A stretch of 64,000 bases of DNA from Thiothrix litoralis (GTDB lineage Bacteria > Pseudomonadota > Gammaproteobacteria > Thiotrichales > Thiotrichaceae), in the NCBI RefSeq assembly GCF_017901135.1, contig NZ_CP072801.1, positions 3,035,501-3,099,500 of the forward strand, read 5' to 3'. The notes below the pieces were generated by a model that was not told the origin of the DNA, ran no database searches, and worked only from the letters and a program-made list of their open reading frames with translations. The position numbers and the translations under genes are program-made. This document shows positions 37,366 through 45,834 of this stretch, one piece after another. Position 1 is the stretch's first letter, and every line of letters begins with the position of its first letter.

Positions 37366-40300
37366 CTACTGGCACGCTTCGCAGTCTGGATCAAGCAACG
37401 AACACGCCTTAGGCGCTTCCGAGCCTACCGATACCAGATTTGCCGCTCGCTTAATCCCCGCCACGCTATCCGCCGCCGAAGAATCATCCGAGCTGGTTTT
37501 TTCCGCGCCCGTAGCTCCCAGAGTACGCAGGTAATAGGTGGTTTTCAGCCCACGTACCCACGCCAGCTTGTAGAGGTTATCCAACTTCGTACCATTTGGC
37601 TCTTTCATGTACAGGTTGAGCGATTGGCCTTGGTCGATCCATTTCTGGCGGCGGCTGGCGGCCTCAACCAACCAGCGGGCGTCGATTTCAAACGCGGTGG
37701 CATACTTAGCCTTGAGGGCATCGGGCACACGGTCGAGCGGTTGCAAGGAACCGTCGAAGTATTTGAGGTCGTTGATCATGACTTCATCCCACATATCCAG
37801 CGCTTTCAAATCTTGCACCAGATACGGGTTGATGACGGTAAATTCGCCCGACAGATTGGATTTAACAAACAGGTTTTGGTAAGTCGGTTCGATGGATTGC
37901 GACACGCCGCAGATATTGGAAATAGTCGCGGTCGGGGCAATCGCCATCACGTTGGAATTGCGCATCCCTTGTGTTTTGACTTGATTGCGCAGTGTGTCCC
38001 AGTCCAGCGTTTGGGTGTGGTCGACGACGAAGTATTCGCCGCGCTCTTCGCCCAGCAGTTCCAGCGAGTCGATCGGCAGAATGCCTTTGCTCCACAACGA
38101 GCCGTTGTAGCTCGGGTATTTACCGCGTTCTGCCGCGAGATTACTGGAGGCACGAATGGCGAAATACGACACGGCCTCCATGCTTTGGTCGGCGAATTCC
38201 ACCGCTTCAGTCGTCGCGTAGGCTAGGTTCATTTTGTACAGTGCGTCTTGGAAGCCCATGATGCCCATGCCGACCGGACGGTGGCGCAGGTTGGATTTCC
38301 GCGCTTGTGGCACGCTGTAGTAGTTGTAGTCGATAACGTTATCCAGCATCCGCATCGCGGTGGTGACGGTGCGCTCCAGCTTCGTCACATCGAGCTTGCC
38401 GTCAGTAACGTGCGCGGTCAGGTTGACCGAGCCAAGGTTGCAGTTATGTACCACTAAACCATTCGCCAAGAAATTGTGATCTTCTGCTAAAGCTAAATCA
38501 AAAACAGGCTTAATACCTTTCGACACGATACTAACAACAGCACTATGCTGAAAAGCGGCTTTAGTAGAAAGCCTCTGCAAACTATCGACCAATTTAACAT
38601 GTTTGATTGGCGTTAAACTAAAACCAATAAATTTGGCAAAATTCAAAATAGACTCAGCGCCCTTAATTTCATATTGCCCCTGCCAACGGCCTTCCCGCCC
38701 ACCCACTTCACAACCACGAATACGCCCATGTATACCGAATGGCTTCAGCAGTAACTGCACATCACGCAACAAATCAATACTGGCAGAAGATAGTGAAACG
38801 GTCACGCCACCTTTAACTTTACGCTCATCGGTCATAACACAACCATCCGCCGAAAATAAGCCGGACAGAAAACTAGCAATTTGGTTCGGCTCGGCTACTT
38901 TAATCGGAGAACCAATGTATTTAGCACCGCCTTTTGCGCGTACAAAACCGAAACGTTGCTCTACATAACGAATAAAACCTTCCCGTTGACTATGCCAATT
39001 CACTACACCGTTTGGCTGGGTATAAGGTCTGGGTACATATCCGTGAGGGGTGTTATTACCTAATTCAGAAGCCTGATGCCACTTATTGATAATAGGTAAG
39101 ACAAATTGCTGTGCTTCTTGCTCATGGGGGCCGAAACAGACACCGTAACTGCTAGACATCCAGCCATCCCCCAACATCCAACCGGCTGCGGTGAAATCAG
39201 TATCCTGCTGACCCAACTCAGCATAAACAGGCTCAGTCGTTGGGCAAGCAATAAAATCGCCCGCCTGTAATTCCTTCAATTTTTTCCACTGATAGGTTTT
39301 TGGCTTATCATGATCGACTGGCATTTGTACCAAGAAAGGATGCTCTTCTGTCGCCTCAATCACAATGCCGCTTTTGGTCACTAATTCATAAACCAGCTTC
39401 TCACCCTGAACTAACAAACGTGCTTGTAAAAAGCGGGATTGCCGTTGAAGTTTTCCATCAAAAGGAACAAACACTTCGCGTCCATCACAATCCTCAATTG
39501 GCATCTGTCCATCGCGGGTTAAAACTTGTGTACCCGCTGGAAAACAAACGGCAATTTCATCGTCAGTCGTATGCAGCATTATTTCTGTGCATAAATTAGA
39601 GCTATGGACAACCCCTGTATGTTTGTTACTGTAACGGATATTGCAGGGATCTTTAAAAGTAATCCAAGGATGTCCTGTTTCAAAAATCATCCCCAACATT
39701 TTACGCCATAACTGCAAGGCAGGCAGTTTGCGGAATAACTTGATTTCGCCGCATTCAGTTTTAGCTTCGTATTCTTTGTAACGTGCTTCAAATGCTTTCC
39801 CCGTTAAATCATGCAGATCGGGGGCTTCATCTGGTGAAAACAATGTCCAATCCGCCTCTGCTGCTACCCGCTTCATAAACAAATCGGGAATCCAGTTCGC
39901 ACTATTCATGTCATGAGTACGACGGCGCTCATCCCCAGTATTTTTACGCAGCTCAAGAAAATCTTCGATGTCGATATGCCAGGTTTCGAGGTAGGCACAA
40001 ACAGCACCGCGCCTTTTTCCGCCTTGATTCACTGCTACCGCCGTATCATTCGCCACCTTCAAAAACGGCACGACCCCTTGCGACTTACCATTCGTGCCCT
40101 TGATATGCGCACCCATGCCGCGTACCCGTGACCAGTCATTACCCAAACCACCTGCGTATTTTGACAGCAAAGCATTATCTTTAATCGCGTCGTAAATCCC
40201 TTCCAGATTATCGCCAATCGTGGTCAGGTAGCACGAGGACAACTGCGGGCGCAACGTGCCAGAGTTGAACAGCGTCGGTGTGCTGCTCATGAAGTCGAAG

Positions 40301-41301
40301 CTGGACAACAGGTTGTAAAACTCAATCGCTCGGTCTTCGCGCTCGACTTCGTTAATCGCCAAACCCATCGCCACGCGCATGAAGAACACCTGCGGCAACT
40401 CAAAACGCACGCCATCATGATGCAGGAAATAGCGGTCATACAAGGTTTGCAAACCAAGGTAAGTGAACTGCAAATCGCGTTCCGGCTTAATCGCCGCCCC
40501 CAGCCTCACCAGGTCGTAACGCCCCAAATCATCCGCCAAACGTTCGACTTCCACCCCGATTTTGATGGTTTTTTTCAAAACTTCCGGGTAAAGCGCAATC
40601 ATTTCATGTTGGGTCGCTTCAGTATGCTGGCCCTCAAGGAAGCTCAACGCTTCACGGCGCAAGCTATCCATCAACATCCGCGCAGCAGCCTGGGAATAAT
40701 TCGGCTCGCGGTCAATCATCACACGGGTACTAATCACCAGAGCCGTCGCCACTTCTTTTTCGGAAATGCCATCGTACAGATTGCGCATGGTTGCGGTCAT
40801 CACCTGTTCGGCGCTGACACCCTCCAAGCCATCCATCGCTTCTGCGACGATTTTGCGCAAGCGGTCTTCATCCAGTGGTTTCAAATCGCCGGAAGCCATT
40901 TTGACGTGGATAACATTCTCGGCTTTCTTGCCTTTTTTCTTATTCTTGGCATCCTTTTCAGCACGCAAACGGGCGCGTTCTGCACGGTATAGCACGTAAC
41001 TCCGGGCTACTTTGTGTTCGCCTGCCCGCATCAAAGCAAGCTCGACTTGATCCTGAATATCCTCAATATGTACCATGCCACCTTCCGGGGTGCGACGCAG
41101 CAAGGCATCCACCACCTGCTCAGCCAACTTACCAACACTATCGTGGATGCGAGCAGATCCCGAAGCATTACTGCCCTCCACATCTAAAAATGCCTTAGTC
41201 ATGGCAACCTGTATTTTGCTGCCATCGAAGTCTGTTACCTGACCATTACGGCGAATAACTTTACATTTTGAGGTGATTTTGAAGGTGACGGCAGCTTGCA
41301 T
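37366..41301 (-). CDS. nrdA: Ribonucleotide reductase class Ia alpha subunit, intein-containing
   Basis: Catalytic subunit reducing ribonucleoside diphosphates. The 1311-residue precursor has two N-terminal ATP-cone-like domains (about residues 12-120 and 130-225), the R1 barrel with the first redox Cys in QLSSCYLTT (357), the thiyl-radical Cys in SSNLCTEIM (571), an intein (586-953), the second redox Cys directly after the intein (CNLGSVNL, 954) and the C-terminal CEAC pair. After splicing it is 943 residues, like the long Pseudomonas-type NrdA. ATG at 41301 follows AAGGA. Two NrdR-box-like sites lie upstream. Confidence 0.97.
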   Translation of the reverse strand: MQAAVTFKITSKCKVIRRNGQVTDFDGSKIQVAMTKAFLDVEGSNASGSARIHDSVGKLAEQVVDALLRRTPEGGMVHIEDIQDQVELALMRAGEHKVARSYVLYRAERARLRAEKDAKNKKKGKKAENVIHVKMASGDLKPLDEDRLRKIVAEAMDGLEGVSAEQVMTATMRNLYDGISEKEVATALVISTRVMIDREPNYSQAAARMLMDSLRREALSFLEGQHTEATQHEMIALYPEVLKKTIKIGVEVERLADDLGRYDLVRLGAAIKPERDLQFTYLGLQTLYDRYFLHHDGVRFELPQVFFMRVAMGLAINEVEREDRAIEFYNLLSSFDFMSSTPTLFNSGTLRPQLSSCYLTTIGDNLEGIYDAIKDNALLSKYAGGLGNDWSRVRGMGAHIKGTNGKSQGVVPFLKVANDTAVAVNQGGKRRGAVCAYLETWHIDIEDFLELRKNTGDERRRTHDMNSANWIPDLFMKRVAAEADWTLFSPDEAPDLHDLTGKAFEARYKEYEAKTECGEIKLFRKLPALQLWRKMLGMIFETGHPWITFKDPCNIRYSNKHTGVVHSSNLCTEIMLHTTDDEIAVCFPAGTQVLTRDGQMPIEDCDGREVFVPFDGKLQRQSRFLQARLLVQGEKLVYELVTKSGIVIEATEEHPFLVQMPVDHDKPKTYQWKKLKELQAGDFIACPTTEPVYAELGQQDTDFTAAGWMLGDGWMSSSYGVCFGPHEQEAQQFVLPIINKWHQASELGNNTPHGYVPRPYTQPNGVVNWHSQREGFIRYVEQRFGFVRAKGGAKYIGSPIKVAEPNQIASFLSGLFSADGCVMTDERKVKGGVTVSLSSASIDLLRDVQLLLKPFGIHGRIRGCEVGGREGRWQGQYEIKGAESILNFAKFIGFSLTPIKHVKLVDSLQRLSTKAAFQHSAVVSIVSKGIKPVFDLALAEDHNFLANGLVVHNCNLGSVNLTAHVTDGKLDVTKLERTVTTAMRMLDNVIDYNYYSVPQARKSNLRHRPVGMGIMGFQDALYKMNLAYATTEAVEFADQSMEAVSYFAIRASSNLAAERGKYPSYNGSLWSKGILPIDSLELLGEERGEYFVVDHTQTLDWDTLRNQVKTQGMRNSNVMAIAPTATISNICGVSQSIEPTYQNLFVKSNLSGEFTVINPYLVQDLKALDMWDEVMINDLKYFDGSLQPLDRVPDALKAKYATAFEIDARWLVEAASRRQKWIDQGQSLNLYMKEPNGTKLDNLYKLAWVRGLKTTYYLRTLGATGAEKTSSDDSSAADSVAGIKRAANLVSVGSEAPKACSLLDPDCEACQ
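38443..39546 (-). other. Intein with LAGLIDADG-type homing endonuclease, within nrdA
   Basis: 368-residue intein. It begins with Cys (CFPAGTQVLTRDG, block A), has block B (ATEEHPFLVQ), two homing-endonuclease blocks (GWMLGDGWM and SGLFSADGCV), block F (KPVFDLALAEDHNFLANG) and ends HN before extein Cys (VVHN|C, block G). All splicing residues are present, so it should be active. It interrupts the host protein between the alanine-valine of DDEIAV and the redox-active Cys that starts CNLGSVNL, the equivalent of E. coli NrdA Cys462. It is more AT-rich than the flanking nrdA sequence. Confidence 0.96.
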
Positions 41302-41338
41302 TAACAATCCTTAATTAATATCGGTTTATTTTGAGCAA

Positions 41339-41386
41339 ACACTATAGGATGTGCCTTATAGGATGGTCAAGCACAAGATATGGTCG
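41339..41386. promoter_or_regulatory. Candidate pair of NrdR boxes upstream of nrdA
   Basis: ACACTATAGGATGTGC at 41339-41354 and GCACAAGATATGGTCG at 41371-41386 resemble the 16-bp NrdR palindrome. Their starts are exactly 32 bases apart, the three-turn spacing usual for paired NrdR boxes. They lie 38-85 bases upstream of the nrdA ATG. The first box is the better match. NrdR represses ribonucleotide reductase operons when dATP is high. Confidence 0.5.
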
Positions 41387-41533
41387 AAATACCCGCCATT
41401 TCTGCTTGCTTTTTTCGATGATTTTACAAAACAGTGACTTGCCTGCATCCACTTGCGTCGTTTTTGCGTACAATCTTCTATGCCAGTTTTACTGAGCGTA
41501 AAACAACATTTTTACTCCAAGGAGATTGAGATT

Positions 41534-42310
41534 ATGAAAACAAGTACATCCCTGAAACTCGCTTTAGGTACAACTTTAGCAACCGCTTTGACATTAGGTG
41601 CAACGGTCGCGACGGCTGAAAACCCGTTTGCTGCCAACACCCTCAGCAACGGCTACATGCAACTGGCAGAAAACAAAGCGGGCGGTGAAATGAAATGCGG
41701 CGCTGGCATGTGTGGTGCCAACATGAAAAAAGCTGACGGTGCAGCAGGTGAAGACATGCCTTGCCCGGCTGACGCTGACAAAGACAACATCGTCACCAAA
41801 GAAGAATTCATGGCTCACCATGAGAAAATGTTCACTGAAGCCGATGCCGACAAAAATGGCTCGCTTGATGCTGCTGAACGCAAAGCGCTGCACCGCAAAA
41901 TGGGTGAAGGCAAATGTGGCGGCAAAGAAGCCAAGTGCGGTGGTGCAAAAGCTGACGACGCAGCTAAGCCAGCCGATGCTGCCGCCGTAGCCCCTGCTGC
42001 TGCTGCGACTACACCGGAAGCAACGACTCCGGCAGCAGCGACTCCGGCAGCAGCGACTCCGGCAGCAGCGACTCCGGCAGCAACGACTCCGGCAGCAGCG
42101 ACTCCGGCAGCAACGACTCCGGCAGCAGCGACTCCGGCAGCAACGACTCCGGCAGCAACGACTCCGGCAGCAGCGACTCCGGCAGCAGCGACTCCGGCAG
42201 CAGCGACTCCGGCAGCAACGACTCCGGCAGCAGCGACTCCGGCAGCAGCGACTCCGGCAGCAGCGACTCCGGCAGCAACGACTCCGGCTACAACTGAAGA
42301 AAATAAATAA
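41534..42310 (+). CDS. Putative HvfA/bufferin-type RiPP precursor with EF-hands and TPAAA tail
   Basis: 258-residue exported precursor. Signal peptide ends ATA before ENPF; the mature start ENPFAANTLSNGYMQLA resembles HvfA-type MNIO substrates. Cys-containing motifs KCGAGMCG (54-61) and EGKCGGKEAKCGG (126-138) bracket two canonical EF-hand loops, DADKDNIVTKEE (80-91) and DADKNGSLDAAE (104-115). Residues 165 onward are 17 TPAA(A/T) repeats ending PATTEENK. It is followed by the MNIO enzyme and its DUF2063 partner. Known relatives carry oxazolone/thioamide or thiooxazole-modified Cys that bind copper; which Cys is modified here is not known. AGGAG lies upstream. Confidence 0.85.
   Translation: MKTSTSLKLALGTTLATALTLGATVATAENPFAANTLSNGYMQLAENKAGGEMKCGAGMCGANMKKADGAAGEDMPCPADADKDNIVTKEEFMAHHEKMFTEADADKNGSLDAAERKALHRKMGEGKCGGKEAKCGGAKADDAAKPADAAAVAPAAAATTPEATTPAAATPAAATPAAATPAATTPAAATPAATTPAAATPAATTPAATTPAAATPAAATPAAATPAATTPAAATPAAATPAAATPAATTPATTEENK
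42026..42280 (+). repeat. Seventeen tandem 15-base units in the RiPP precursor gene
   Basis: Units ACTCCGGCAGCAGCG or ACTCCGGCAGCAACG repeat without interruption, encoding TPAAA or TPAAT. The two variants alternate irregularly, showing block duplications. The tail should be a flexible, glycosylation- or spacer-like extension. Confidence 0.97.
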
Positions 42311-42313
42311 GCC

Positions 42314-43141
42314 ATGCACAGCCCTGACTTACACGGGGCAGGCTTAGGTTTCCGGCGCGACCATCTGATCGCGCTGGAACAACAAGTCCCCGACTGCATT
42401 GATTTCTTTGAAATCGCCCCGGAAAACTGGATAGGCACTGACCCCGATAGCGCCAAACGCCTGCGGGCTTTCAGTGAACGCTTCCCGTTTGTCGTCCATG
42501 GGCTTTCCCTATCATTGGGTGGTTTAACCCCGCTGAATCTGGCATTTTTGCACGATCTCAAGCGCTTCATGCACGAACATCAGGTTCCGCTGTATACCGA
42601 ACACCTGTCGTGGTGCTCTGACCACGGGCAATTGTACGACCTGTTACCCATCCCGTTTACGCAAGACGCTATTCAGCACACTGTCGCCCGCATCCGCCAG
42701 ACGCAAGATGTACTGGGGCAACAAATCGCCATTGAAAACGCTTCGTTTTACCTGCAAGCCCCCATCAACGAGATGGACGAAGCCACCTTCATCAATAGCG
42801 TGCTAGAAGAAGCCGACTGCTTGCTGCATCTCGACGTGAACAACGTCTACGTCAACAGCGTCAACCACGCTTACGACCCTTACGCATTCTTACGCAAACT
42901 GCCCAAGGAACGGGTGGTTTATATACACACCGCCGGGCATTACCAGCAAGAAGCAAACCTGCTGATTGATACCCACGGCGCACCCGTCATCGACCCGGTG
43001 TGGGAATTACTGGACTTCACCTACGCCGAATTCGGGGTATTCCCCACCCTGCTGGAGCGCGATTACCACATCCCGCCGCTGGAAGAATTGCTGCCGGAAA
43101 TCGAGCACATCACCCGCTTGCAACGGAAACACGCCGCATGA
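42314..43141 (+). CDS. MNIO-family RiPP maturase (DUF692, BufB/HvfB type)
   Basis: 275-residue multinuclear non-heme iron oxidative enzyme of the DUF692 family, TIM-barrel fold. Candidate iron ligands are visible: FFEIAPENW (33-39), VHGLSLSLG (His62), TEHLSW (96-100), IENASFY (Glu141), LDVNNVYVNS (Asp174, Asn176) and IHTAGH (205-209). The family oxidises precursor Cys residues to oxazolone-thioamide or thiooxazole groups. It follows the precursor gene by 3 bases and overlaps the DUF2063 gene by ATGA, matching the bufABC/hvfABC order. Confidence 0.95.
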   Translation: MHSPDLHGAGLGFRRDHLIALEQQVPDCIDFFEIAPENWIGTDPDSAKRLRAFSERFPFVVHGLSLSLGGLTPLNLAFLHDLKRFMHEHQVPLYTEHLSWCSDHGQLYDLLPIPFTQDAIQHTVARIRQTQDVLGQQIAIENASFYLQAPINEMDEATFINSVLEEADCLLHLDVNNVYVNSVNHAYDPYAFLRKLPKERVVYIHTAGHYQQEANLLIDTHGAPVIDPVWELLDFTYAEFGVFPTLLERDYHIPPLEELLPEIEHITRLQRKHAA

Positions 43142-43908
43142 ATGCCACCGAACAGTACCAACGCAGCTTTGCTGCCCACTTGCGCAACCCCGAGCTGAAT
43201 CCGCCGCCACAAGGCGTGAATGCCGAACGTGCCGGGGTGTATGTGGAATTGCTGTTCAACAATGTGGAAGACTTCCTCAGTAGCTGCTTTCCGGTGGTAC
43301 GCAGCCTTCTTGACGACACGCAATGGAACGGCTTGGTACGGCAGTTTTACGCGGAACATGCCTGTACTACGCCGTATTTCCGCGAGATTTCGGCAGAATT
43401 TGTGGAATGGCTCACTTCGGCTTCGCTCAGTGACCGATCGAGCGCGTTCGCTGAGCGCAGTCGAAGCGTGCCGTTTCTACTGGAATTGGCGCATTACGAG
43501 TGGGTGGAGATTCCGTTGACACTGGATAATAGCGTGATCGACTGGAGCACTATCGACCCGGAAGGCGACTTGCTGGAAGGCATTCCCGCACTAAACCCGG
43601 TGATGGTGCTGCAAAGCTATCAGTACCCAGTACACCGCATTAGCGCGGAAAACCAGCCGACTGAGCCGGAACCTACCCACCTGATCGTCTTGCGCGACCA
43701 GCAGAATACAATCCAGTTTGTTACGCTGAATCCCGCGACTGCCCGGCTGGTACAACTGTTGCAGGAAAAGCTGAGCGCCCGCGAGGCCATTTTCCAGCTT
43801 GCCGAAGAAATGCAGCACCCTGAGCCTGAGCAACTTTTGGCATTTGGACAGCAAATTCTTGCACAACTCAAAACCCAAGATGTTGTGCTGGGCGTATTCA
43901 GAAATTAA
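43138..43908 (+). CDS. DUF2063 partner of the MNIO enzyme (BufC/HvfC type)
   Basis: 256-residue protein with the N-terminal DUF2063 domain (YQRSFAAHLRNPELN, RAGVYVELLFNNVEDFLSSCFPVVRSLL) that in the family binds the precursor for the MNIO enzyme. The C-terminal part (TLNPATARLVQLLQEK) is an HvfC-type winged region. A roughly 17-residue segment at about residues 93-110 (SASLSDRSSAFAERSRS) is encoded by a palindromic repeat inserted in frame. No DoxX gene (HvfD) follows. Confidence 0.92.
   Translation: MNATEQYQRSFAAHLRNPELNPPPQGVNAERAGVYVELLFNNVEDFLSSCFPVVRSLLDDTQWNGLVRQFYAEHACTTPYFREISAEFVEWLTSASLSDRSSAFAERSRSVPFLLELAHYEWVEIPLTLDNSVIDWSTIDPEGDLLEGIPALNPVMVLQSYQYPVHRISAENQPTEPEPTHLIVLRDQQNTIQFVTLNPATARLVQLLQEKLSAREAIFQLAEEMQHPEPEQLLAFGQQILAQLKTQDVVLGVFRN
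43416..43465. repeat. Palindromic repeat inserted in frame within the DUF2063 gene
   Basis: Arms 43416-43436 and 43445-43465 are inverted copies matching at 17 of 21 positions (TTCG-CT-CGCTCAG-GA core), separated by 8 bases. The CTTCG...CGCTCAG core is typical of small dispersed palindromes in bacterial genomes. It adds a Ser/Arg-rich stretch to the protein without a frameshift. Confidence 0.7.
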
Positions 43909-44033
43909 TCAATTACGTTCAACGTTCAGTAAATGTATTCCCTCCCTATTCTGTTTTGCTGCTTGATTGCTGAACTTTATGGTATATTTTTTATCCATAC
44001 ATATTATTTATTGGGGTTAAGGGGAGATTAGAG

Positions 44034-45104
44034 ATGGATACAGTTGGCTTGGCGCTGAATTTGGCACATCGGATAGCAACGCAAAGAGACCACATCAAAA
44101 CAGAAGAGGCCACCAAGACAGCTCTGATACTGCCGTTTATCAAATTGCTGGGATACGATCTTTTCAACCCTGAAGAAGTGATACCAGAATTCACAGCCGA
44201 CGTAGGTATAAAGAAAGGAGAGAAAGTCGATTATGCCATCAAAAAGGATGGCGTGATCGTCATGCTAATCGAATGCAAATGCTTGGGATCTGATCTTAGC
44301 AAAGAACACGCCTCCCAATTGTTCCGCTACTTCACGGTGACAGATTCTCGGCTTGGTGTACTAACCGATGGGGCAATCTACCGATTTTATTCCGACCTTG
44401 AACAGTCAAACAAGATGGACTCGCGCCCATTCTTTGAATTTGACCTGCGTAACTTTCGGGAAACCGAAGTCGAAGAGCTGAAAAAATTCTCCAAAGAATC
44501 CTTCTCGCTTAGCAATATTCTTGCGACAGCCAGCAGCTTGAAATACTTGCGGGCGGCCAAACGCATCATCACAGATGAGATAGCTGACCCCAGTATCGAC
44601 TTTATCAAGTTCGTCGCCTCAAAAGTCCATGATGGGCGGATGACTGCGCCCGCTCTTGAAATGTTCAAGCCGATCATCCACGCCGCCTGCCAACAGTTTC
44701 TAGACGAAAAAATGGATGAATGCCGGAAAGACACACTGACCACACCAGACAAAACTGAGCCATTGCTTGGGGTAGACACACTGCAAACCGAGCACCAACC
44801 AAGCACTAAAGGTTGGATCGTAACGACAGCAGAAGAGATTGAAGGTCACCAAATTGTAAAAGCAATCGTGCGCCAAGCAGTCGATGCCAGCCGCGTAACC
44901 ATGCGTGATACCCAAAGCTATTGTGGGGTATTACTGGACGACAACAACCGCAAGCCAATTTGCCGACTCTACTTCAATAATTCCCAGAAATACTTGGCTG
45001 TGTTTGATAAAAAACAAGAGCAACGCATCCCCATTAAGAACTTGGACGAAATATACCAACACGCAGACCGGATGCTGACAACAGTCAAAGGTTATGAAGC
45101 TTAA
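44034..45104 (+). CDS. HsdR N-terminal-like PD-(D/E)XK nuclease domain protein, stand-alone
   Basis: 356-residue protein resembling the COG4748/HsdR_N group (type I restriction enzyme R-protein N-terminal domain). N-terminal HIKTEEATKTALILPFIKLLGYD is the family helix; the nuclease site is KVDYAIKKDGVIVMLIECKC (Asp, Glu-x-Lys), and QLFRYFTVTDSRLGVLTDG follows. The C-terminal 130 residues are a separate region of unknown role. No methyltransferase or helicase is beside it. Members of this group occur as solitary genes and may act in defence; that is inference. Confidence 0.8.
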   Translation: MDTVGLALNLAHRIATQRDHIKTEEATKTALILPFIKLLGYDLFNPEEVIPEFTADVGIKKGEKVDYAIKKDGVIVMLIECKCLGSDLSKEHASQLFRYFTVTDSRLGVLTDGAIYRFYSDLEQSNKMDSRPFFEFDLRNFRETEVEELKKFSKESFSLSNILATASSLKYLRAAKRIITDEIADPSIDFIKFVASKVHDGRMTAPALEMFKPIIHAACQQFLDEKMDECRKDTLTTPDKTEPLLGVDTLQTEHQPSTKGWIVTTAEEIEGHQIVKAIVRQAVDASRVTMRDTQSYCGVLLDDNNRKPICRLYFNNSQKYLAVFDKKQEQRIPIKNLDEIYQHADRMLTTVKGYEA

Positions 45105-45295
45105 AAAGCCCTCATGATTGCGATGGGCAACCAACGTAAATTAAGCGGCAAATATGGAAAAATAATGGAGATTGCCCAATAAGCAATTTCGCCTTCTATC
45201 AGCAAATACGTGCCAGTATCGGTAACTTCTATGCTTACTGATCAATGGAATGTGCTATCTAGAGAGTACATTCCTTATTGAAGGCATTGCCCCCT

Positions 45296-45502
45296 ATGCA
45301 TATCACTTCGCAACTTCCCGCCCTACTCATTGTTTTGGCTGTGTTAAGCCTGCTCAACGGCTGCACGGCAATTCCCCCAGCCAAGGAAACCGAAACCCAA
45401 AGCGTTCAAGAAGTCGCCAAAGAGGCCATGAACTCCACGGGTAAACTCAGCAAGGAACAGGTTGATGCCCTGATCCGCGCTAACGCCGCCTGCCGACCAT
45501 GA
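45296..45502 (+). CDS. Small lipoprotein
   Basis: 68 residues: signal sequence with lipobox LLNGC, then a short charged helix (KETETQSVQEVAKEAMNSTGKLSKEQVDALIRANAACRP). An ATG at 45296 was chosen over a TTG at 45278. It has no recognised family. It stands alone, with about 190 bases upstream in which I see no clear feature. Confidence 0.55.
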   Translation: MHITSQLPALLIVLAVLSLLNGCTAIPPAKETETQSVQEVAKEAMNSTGKLSKEQVDALIRANAACRP

Positions 45503-45633
45503 CGACAAGCCCTGATACCATGCAGACACTTGCTACCTTTTTAATCAGTTGGTGGGTCAGACCTAAGAAACCCGGTACAATCCCTCATTCCGCCATTATT
45601 GCGTGAACTGAGTGGCTGTTAGGAGGAGTGCTT

Positions 45634-45831
45634 ATGTTGAAAGGAATGACTTCCCAGCGTTTGCTGGCGCTGTTCGCGGCGGGCGTGGTGCTGTTTAATT
45701 TTCCGCTGCTGATGTTGTGGGATCATGAAGTGCAAGTCTGGGGTATCCCGCTGTTTCCGCTCGGCTTGTTTGTGGTGTGGGCAGCCCTGATCGCGGCGTT
45801 GGCGTGGGTGATGGAAACGAGGGAGGGCTAG
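45634..45831 (+). CDS. Small two-helix membrane protein preceding SSS sensor kinase
   Basis: 65 residues with two membrane helices (LLALFAAGVVLFNFPLLML and LFPLGLFVVWAALIAALAW) joined by a short loop with WDHEVQVWGIP. Small subunits of similar shape (DUF3311/DUF4212-like) accompany sodium:solute symporters. AGGAGG lies 7 bases before the ATG at 45634. The gene ends 3 bases before the symporter-kinase gene, so an accessory subunit is likely. Confidence 0.75.
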   Translation: MLKGMTSQRLLALFAAGVVLFNFPLLMLWDHEVQVWGIPLFPLGLFVVWAALIAALAWVMETREG

Positions 45832-45834
45832 CCG

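Noticed and set aside
38443-39546. Foreign insertion or misassembly in nrdA
   Set aside because: The insertion is in frame and has every intein splicing block, so it is an intein.
41594-42319. Minus-strand frames rich in CRSRC, GVAAA and LLPES
   Set aside because: They are shadows of the 15-base repeat in the RiPP precursor gene, open in several frames because the repeat has no stop in any of them.
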